Origin: Bacillota bacterium
GTDB lineage: Bacteria > Bacillota > SHA-98 > UBA4971
DNA: 64,000 bases
Assembly (NCBI GenBank): GCA_024653485.1
Contig: JANLFY010000008.1
Coordinates: 62,001-126,000, forward strand
Reading direction: 5' to 3'
The first letter of the stretch is position 1. Every line of letters begins with the position of its first letter. Positions 59,684 to 64,000 of the stretch are shown here, one piece after another. A program made the position numbers and the translations under genes. The notes below the pieces were generated by a model that saw only the letters and a list, made by a program, of their open reading frames with translations, made no database searches and was not told the origin of the DNA.

Positions 59684-59695
59684 GAAAACGTTTTC
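59684..59695 (+). promoter_or_regulatory. LacI-family operator candidate 2 (perfect palindrome)
   Basis: GAAAACGTTTTC is a perfect 12-bp palindrome with the same AAACGTTT core as the site at 59596. It is 31 bases before the LacI-type gene, so autoregulation is likely. TATTAT (59661-59666) between the two sites is a possible -10. Confidence 0.6.
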
Positions 59696-59726
59696 GTACA
59701 ACGTCGTGAGAGGTCATTGATATCTG

Positions 59727-60767
59727 ATGCCTACCATAAGGGATGTAGCGAAAGAAGCAAGAGTGTCGATAGCCAGTGTCTCTAAGGTGTTGAACGACCC
59801 TGATTACGGCTCGGCAGAGACGCGGGCAAGGGTAGTGGCAGCCATCAAGAAGCTCGGATATCAACCCAACAACGTCGCTCGAAGCATGGTGAGGGGCAAG
59901 ACCAACATAATCGCCCTCGTCATCCCGGACGTGCGCAACCAGTTCTTCACGTCGGTGGCGCGGGGAGTCGAGGACGTAGCGAGCAAGTATGATTACAGGG
60001 TCATGCTGTGCAATACAGACGAGGACCCGGCCAAGCAGCAGAAGTACATCGATGTGTTCCGGAGCAGGATCGTTGATGGCTTCGTAATCGCCGTCACATC
60101 AGAGCGCGATCGCCACCTGGGAAAGGTCGACAGGCACGTGCTTCCTTTCGTGTTCATTGACCGAGTGTGTGAGGAGATCCCGGCAGACGCCATTGTGGTT
60201 GACAACCGAGACGGAGCGTACAAAGCTGTCGCGCATCTGTTGCAGCTCGGGCATCGCCGGATCGGACTCATCACAGGAAAGCGCGATACTCTCACAGGAC
60301 GCGAGCGACTGCGGGGATATGTGGAGGCGCTCAATGACCACGACCTCGAGCCTGAGGAAGAGCTGATCAAGGATGGAGGGTTCACCATCGAGGGAGGGTA
60401 CGAGGCGGCGAAGGCGCTCCTCGGCGCCAACGTTCGTCCCACGGCGATCTTCATCTCCAACAACGCCATGACGATCGGGTGTTTGAAGGCTCTTGCGGAG
60501 GCAAAGGTCAGGATACCGAACCAGATGGCTGTGGTCGGCTTCGACGACTCGGAGTGGGCTGAGTTCTTCACGCCTCCTCTGACTGTGGTGAGGCAGCCGA
60601 CGTATACCATGGGGACATTGGCCGGAGAGATCCTCTTTCAGAGGATACTCGGGACGGCTCCGCCCGAGCGAAAGGAGATCGTGCTCAAGCCGGAGCTCGT
60701 CATTCGGGAGTCGTGCGGCGCTCTCGGAACAGGTGCCGTTGAGCAAGGCAAGGGTGCTCAAGCATAA
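59727..60767 (+). CDS. LacI-family transcriptional regulator
   Basis: The regulator has the N-terminal LacI helix-turn-helix and hinge: TIRDVAKEARVSIASVSKVLNDPDYGSAETRARVVAAIKKLGYQPNNVARSM. A periplasmic-binding-protein-like effector domain follows with ALVIPDVRNQFFTSVARG, HLLQLGHRRIGLITG and AVVGFDDSEWAEFFTPPLTVVRQP. At 346 aa it is complete. It precedes a sugar isomerase and a ribulokinase by only 12 bases, so the effector is probably the sugar of that pathway. Two AAACGTTT-centred sites lie upstream. Confidence 0.93.
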   Translation: MPTIRDVAKEARVSIASVSKVLNDPDYGSAETRARVVAAIKKLGYQPNNVARSMVRGKTNIIALVIPDVRNQFFTSVARGVEDVASKYDYRVMLCNTDEDPAKQQKYIDVFRSRIVDGFVIAVTSERDRHLGKVDRHVLPFVFIDRVCEEIPADAIVVDNRDGAYKAVAHLLQLGHRRIGLITGKRDTLTGRERLRGYVEALNDHDLEPEEELIKDGGFTIEGGYEAAKALLGANVRPTAIFISNNAMTIGCLKALAEAKVRIPNQMAVVGFDDSEWAEFFTPPLTVVRQPTYTMGTLAGEILFQRILGTAPPERKEIVLKPELVIRESCGALGTGAVEQGKGAQA

Positions 60768-60779
60768 AGAGACTTTGGC

Positions 60780-62207
60780 ATGAGGGGGCTTGTCAAGGTG
60801 CTATCGAGTAGCAAGACCCGAATCGGTCTAGTTGCCATCTCGGACGAAAGGCCGGAGATACACTGTCCGGACGAGCAGCACAACAGGGATTACCTGCACA
60901 TGATGAAAAGGATCCTCGAGGCCAAGGCGGACGCGACCGGATTTGACCTGGAGCTCGTCGTGGAGGATCGGATCATCCATACCATGGAGGAAGCGGTCGC
61001 CTCTGCCAAGAGGATGCGGGCCGAGGATGTGGCCGGCGTCGCCATAGCCCACAACATGTGGACGTTTGCCCGGGAGGCAGCCATGTTCGCCCGGGTCTAT
61101 GGAGGACCCATAGCCGGCTATACCAACAAGGATCCTCTTCGGCCGGCGCTAGTGGGGCTTCTGTGCAGCGGCGGAACCATAGACAAGATGGGGTTGTACC
61201 ATCCACGAATCATCGGGGACATACAGGGGGAGGACGTCCAGCAAGAGTTCCTCGCGTGGGCGCGGGCCGCGGGGACCGCGAGCAAGATCGTGGGCGAAAC
61301 TTACTGCAATTTTGGCGGCCGCAGCATGGGCATGGGTACCGCCGTCCGAGATCCGAACGACTGGATCAAGCGTTACGGAGTGGACGTCGAACAGATAGAC
61401 CAGGTCGTGCTGCTGGAGCGCGCCAAGAGGATAGACTCCGGCGTCGTCGACCACGCCTATGCTTGGCTCGCGGAAAACGTCGGCTACATAGACCCGAGGG
61501 TGCCGGACGAAAAGATCAAGAACCAGATCCGGCTGTACGAGGCGGCTCGTGAAATATGCCGGGAAAAGGGGATAGACTTCTACGGCGTAAAGTGCCAACC
61601 CGAGCTCAGTGAAGTCACGGACTACGCCGTTCCGTGTCTCAATCAGGCGTTCTCAAATAGCAACTTCGACTGGCACGGCCGAAAGGAACCGGTCGTGTGT
61701 GCATGTGAAGCCGATATGGGAGCCGCGATGACGATGAGGCTCTTGCAGGGGGTCTCTGGCCAGCCTACGTTGTTCATGGATTTCCGCGATTACGATGAGA
61801 AGCGCGACGAGTACGTGTTCTGCAACTGCGGCTCCCAGTCTGTGTTCTACGCCAAGGATATCGGAGACGTGCACCTCGTTCCCACCGACAAGTACTATCC
61901 TTCAGGTGGCGCCCACGTCCAATACGTGTGTCGCGAAGGGGAGGTCACCGTTGCCCGTCTGTGTGAAGACAAGGACGGCGAGTGGATGGCGATAATCCCC
62001 GGGCGCTTCGTGTACTATGACCGCGAAAGGTGCAAGGAAACCAGTCCACTGTGGCCCCACGCTTATCTGAAGGCGGACATCGATCCGGATGAGCTCCTTC
62101 AGGTGTACGGCTCGAATCATGCGCACGCGGTTTACGGGAACTGGGTGAAGGAACTGACTCATCTCGGAAGGATGCTCGGATTCAGGACCAAAGTCTTCAA
62201 ACGATAG
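60780..62207 (+). CDS. FucI-family sugar isomerase (L-fucose/arabinose isomerase-like)
   Basis: The protein is related to L-fucose isomerases, metal-dependent enzymes that convert aldoses (L-fucose, D-arabinose, some L-arabinose) to ketoses. Visible family features are IAHNMWTFAREAAMFARVYGGPIAGYTNKDP, the catalytic-region ETYCNFGGRSMGMGTA, FYGVKCQPELSEV, CACEADMGAAMTMRLLQ and the C-terminal NHAHAVYGNWVKEL. At 475 aa it is shorter than enteric FucI (about 590). Because the next gene is an AraB-type kinase, the substrate is more likely an arabinose than fucose. The ATG has only a weak ribosome site. Confidence 0.82.
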   Translation: MRGLVKVLSSSKTRIGLVAISDERPEIHCPDEQHNRDYLHMMKRILEAKADATGFDLELVVEDRIIHTMEEAVASAKRMRAEDVAGVAIAHNMWTFAREAAMFARVYGGPIAGYTNKDPLRPALVGLLCSGGTIDKMGLYHPRIIGDIQGEDVQQEFLAWARAAGTASKIVGETYCNFGGRSMGMGTAVRDPNDWIKRYGVDVEQIDQVVLLERAKRIDSGVVDHAYAWLAENVGYIDPRVPDEKIKNQIRLYEAAREICREKGIDFYGVKCQPELSEVTDYAVPCLNQAFSNSNFDWHGRKEPVVCACEADMGAAMTMRLLQGVSGQPTLFMDFRDYDEKRDEYVFCNCGSQSVFYAKDIGDVHLVPTDKYYPSGGAHVQYVCREGEVTVARLCEDKDGEWMAIIPGRFVYYDRERCKETSPLWPHAYLKADIDPDELLQVYGSNHAHAVYGNWVKELTHLGRMLGFRTKVFKR

Positions 62208-62265
62208 CGCCGTTCGCTGTTGAGCGAGCACCTTCAAGGGCTGTCACTTCGGGAGGCTGAAGGTC

Positions 62266-63933
62266 ATGTCCACGCGTTGTTCACCCACCGAAAAGGGATT
62301 GTCCGGTGTTCCCCGGCACGTAATCGGCCTTGACTTCGGCACGGAATCGTTGAGGGCGCTCCTCGTGAACGTGGCCACCGGCGAAGAAGTCGCTGACGAG
62401 GTGCGCAGGTACGAACATGGGGTCATAGACGAGTCGCTGCCTGACTCCGAAGTGCGGCTGGAAAGGGACTGGGCTCTGCAGCACCCAGGGGACTACATCA
62501 AGGCGATGCACGAGGCCGTCCCGGCGGTGCTGCGCAAGGGCCACGTGAGTGGAGAAGCCGTGATAGGGATCGGGGTGGACTTCACCTCATGCACTGTCCT
62601 CCCGACCACGCGCGACGGCACGCCACTCTGTTTCAGGAGCGATTTCAAGGACAATCCCCATGCCTGGGTGAAGCTCTGGAAACACCACGCGGCCCAACCG
62701 GAAGCGGATCTCATCAACCAGGTGGCTTCCGAACGGGGGGAGCGTTTCCTCAGGTATTACGGCGGAAGGATATCGTCCGAATGGGCGCTTCCCAAGCTGC
62801 TCCAAATCCTGAAAGAGGCCCCAGAGGTGTACAAGGCCGCCGATAGGTTCATCGAGGCGGGGGACTGGGTCGTATGGCACCTCACCGGGAAAGAGTGGAG
62901 GGGCGCGTGTGCCGCCGGGTACAAGGCTCTGTGGAACCATGAGGATGGCTACCCTAGCCGGCAGTTCCTCAAAACTCTGGATCCCGCGTTCGAGGGCGCA
63001 GTGGACGAGAAGCTGAAAGGACCGATTCTGGCCCCAGGGAAAAGGGCCGGCAACTTGAGGCCCGAGGTCGCGCGGGAGCTCGGTCTCTCTGAAGGTGCGG
63101 TAGTCTCGGCTGCCACGATCGATGCTCATGCCGGGGTGCCCGGCTGCGGCGTGGCGCGCCCCGGAAAGATGGTCATGATCATGGGCACATCTACGTGTCA
63201 CATGACCATGGTGGAAGAGCCCAGGTTCTTCAAGGGCTTCGCGGGTCTCGTGAAGGACGGGATACTGCCAGGATTCTACGGGTACGAGTACGGACAGTCC
63301 GCGGTCGGGGACATTTTCGCGTGGTTTGTTGAGAACTGTGTTCCGTACGCCTACTACGAAGAGGCCAAATCACGAGGCGTGAGTCTCTATGACCTCCTCG
63401 AGGAGAAGGCCTCCAGACTGTCCCCAGGCGAGGGCGGGCTTGTCGCCTTGGACTGGCATAACGGGAACCGCAGCGTTCTCATGGATGCAAGTCTCAAGGG
63501 CGTGGTGGTCGGCTACACACTGAGGACGAAGGCCGAAGAAGTATACCGCGCGCTGATCGAGGCAACGGCCTTCGGCACACGGAAGATAATCGAAACCCAC
63601 GAAGCCGGGGCCGGGCCGGTCGAGGACGTACACGCCTGCGGAGGCTTGACCAAGAACCGAATGTTGATGCAGGTGTATGCAGATGTCTTGGGAAGGCCAA
63701 TAAGAGTGGCGCCATCTTCGCAGCCTGTGGCATTGGGTGCGGCTATATTCGGGGCGTTGGCGGCGGGCGCGGCGGGAGGAGGATACGAAAGACCGACCGA
63801 GGCGGTAGACAACATGGTGAGCGGGGTATTCGAGGTATACAGGCCAAACGAGAGGAATCGGAACGCGTATCAAGGGTTGTACCAGAAGTATGTGAAGCTC
63901 CACGACTACTTCGGGGCGTGCGGCACAATGTGA
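62266..63933 (+). CDS. araB: Ribulokinase (AraB-type FGGY carbohydrate kinase)
   Basis: The kinase phosphorylates L- or D-ribulose at O5. It has the actin-like ATPase start HVIGLDFGTESLRALLVNVATGEEV, the AraB-specific GIGVDFTSCTVLPTTRDGTPLCF, SSEWALPKLLQI, TIDAHAGVPGCGV with MIMGTSTCHM, and the FGGY-signature region VHACGGLTKNRMLMQVYADVLGRPI. At 555 aa it matches AraB length and not the shorter fuculokinases or xylulokinases. GGGAGGCTGAAGG precedes the ATG. It is 58 bases after the isomerase gene. Confidence 0.93.
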   Translation: MSTRCSPTEKGLSGVPRHVIGLDFGTESLRALLVNVATGEEVADEVRRYEHGVIDESLPDSEVRLERDWALQHPGDYIKAMHEAVPAVLRKGHVSGEAVIGIGVDFTSCTVLPTTRDGTPLCFRSDFKDNPHAWVKLWKHHAAQPEADLINQVASERGERFLRYYGGRISSEWALPKLLQILKEAPEVYKAADRFIEAGDWVVWHLTGKEWRGACAAGYKALWNHEDGYPSRQFLKTLDPAFEGAVDEKLKGPILAPGKRAGNLRPEVARELGLSEGAVVSAATIDAHAGVPGCGVARPGKMVMIMGTSTCHMTMVEEPRFFKGFAGLVKDGILPGFYGYEYGQSAVGDIFAWFVENCVPYAYYEEAKSRGVSLYDLLEEKASRLSPGEGGLVALDWHNGNRSVLMDASLKGVVVGYTLRTKAEEVYRALIEATAFGTRKIIETHEAGAGPVEDVHACGGLTKNRMLMQVYADVLGRPIRVAPSSQPVALGAAIFGALAAGAAGGGYERPTEAVDNMVSGVFEVYRPNERNRNAYQGLYQKYVKLHDYFGACGTM

Positions 63934-63959
63934 ATACCGTTGCAGGGAGGCGCTTACGC

Positions 63960-64000
63960 ATGGGAAGGTTCAACAAAGAAGTGTACGGGAAGATCTTGAT
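63960..64000 (+). CDS. Start of an unidentified gene (truncated by the window)
   Basis: An ATG at 63960 with CAGGGAGG upstream opens a frame beginning MGRFNKEVYGKIL that continues past the window edge. Spacing of 26 bases after araB suggests the same operon. Thirteen residues are too few to name a family; a third enzyme of the pentose pathway or a transporter part would fit the context. Confidence 0.5.
   Translation, partial: MGRFNKEVYGKIL

Overview
The window reads as chromosome of a GC-rich, endospore-forming, motile Gram-positive bacterium (Bacillota, most likely a clostridial or Limnochordia-like anaerobe). The evidence is three alpha/beta-type small acid-soluble spore proteins, SpoVG with a SigH-like promoter, a GlnR-glnA operon with a GlnR box, an indolepyruvate:ferredoxin oxidoreductase, L25/Ctc and Pth next to Prs and GlmU, and a flagellar supercluster in the clostridial order that ends in a FliA/WhiG-type sigma factor. 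Many starts are GTG or TTG with strong Shine-Dalgarno sequences. Species cannot be assigned from the sequence alone.

Layout. 0-0.5 kb: end of a chromate transporter. 0.66-4.2 kb: iorA-iorB and a PHP-family phosphoesterase. 4.3-5.75 kb: two Cys-containing spore SASPs and a small zinc-ribbon protein. 5.8-7.5 kb: a CoA-disulfide-reductase-like flavoprotein with a rhodanese domain. 7.5-12.4 kb (minus strand): a trehalose-type sugar operon (binding protein, two permeases, TreT-like glycosyltransferase) behind two palindromic LacI/CcpA-type operators. 12.5-14.7 kb: an Amidase_6 protein, a half-size EamA transporter and a small HTH protein. 14.8-16.7 kb: glnR-glnA. 17-21.3 kb: RDD protein, penicillin-binding carboxypeptidase, ispE, a nucleotidyltransferase-fold protein and spoVG. 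21.4-24.9 kb: tRNA-Gln, CCA-adding enzyme, an L,D-transpeptidase and an AbrB-like protein. 25.1-31.1 kb: glmU, prs, L25, pth, cstA and an SspF-like SASP.

31.3-59.1 kb is one co-oriented flagellar locus: flgB-flgC-fliE-F-G-H-I-J-K-flgD-orf-flgE-flbD-motA-motB-fliL-M-N-O-P-Q-R-flhB-A-F-G-pilZ-fliA plus two accessory proteins. It encodes rod and hook, MS-ring and C-ring, stator, the export gate and its ATPase complex, the placement GTPase/ATPase pair and the motility sigma factor. About 90 bp before flgB lies a sequence with the exact spacing and core of a Sigma-54 -24/-12 promoter, preceded by two dyads. This is the most notable regulatory signal here, because Bacillota flagellar operons are usually read as SigA/SigD systems.

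59.6-64 kb starts a sugar catabolic operon: a LacI-family regulator with two AAACGTTT-centred operator candidates, a FucI-family isomerase, an AraB-type ribulokinase, and the first codons of another gene cut by the window edge.

I saw no CRISPR array, insertion sequence, prophage, rRNA gene or recognisable defence system. The candidate novelties are regulatory (Sigma-54-like flagellar promoter, repeat array at glnR) and structural (very long FliK, repeat-expanded low-complexity tails, NPVH in FlhB, Cys-containing SASPs). I found no clear new multi-gene system.
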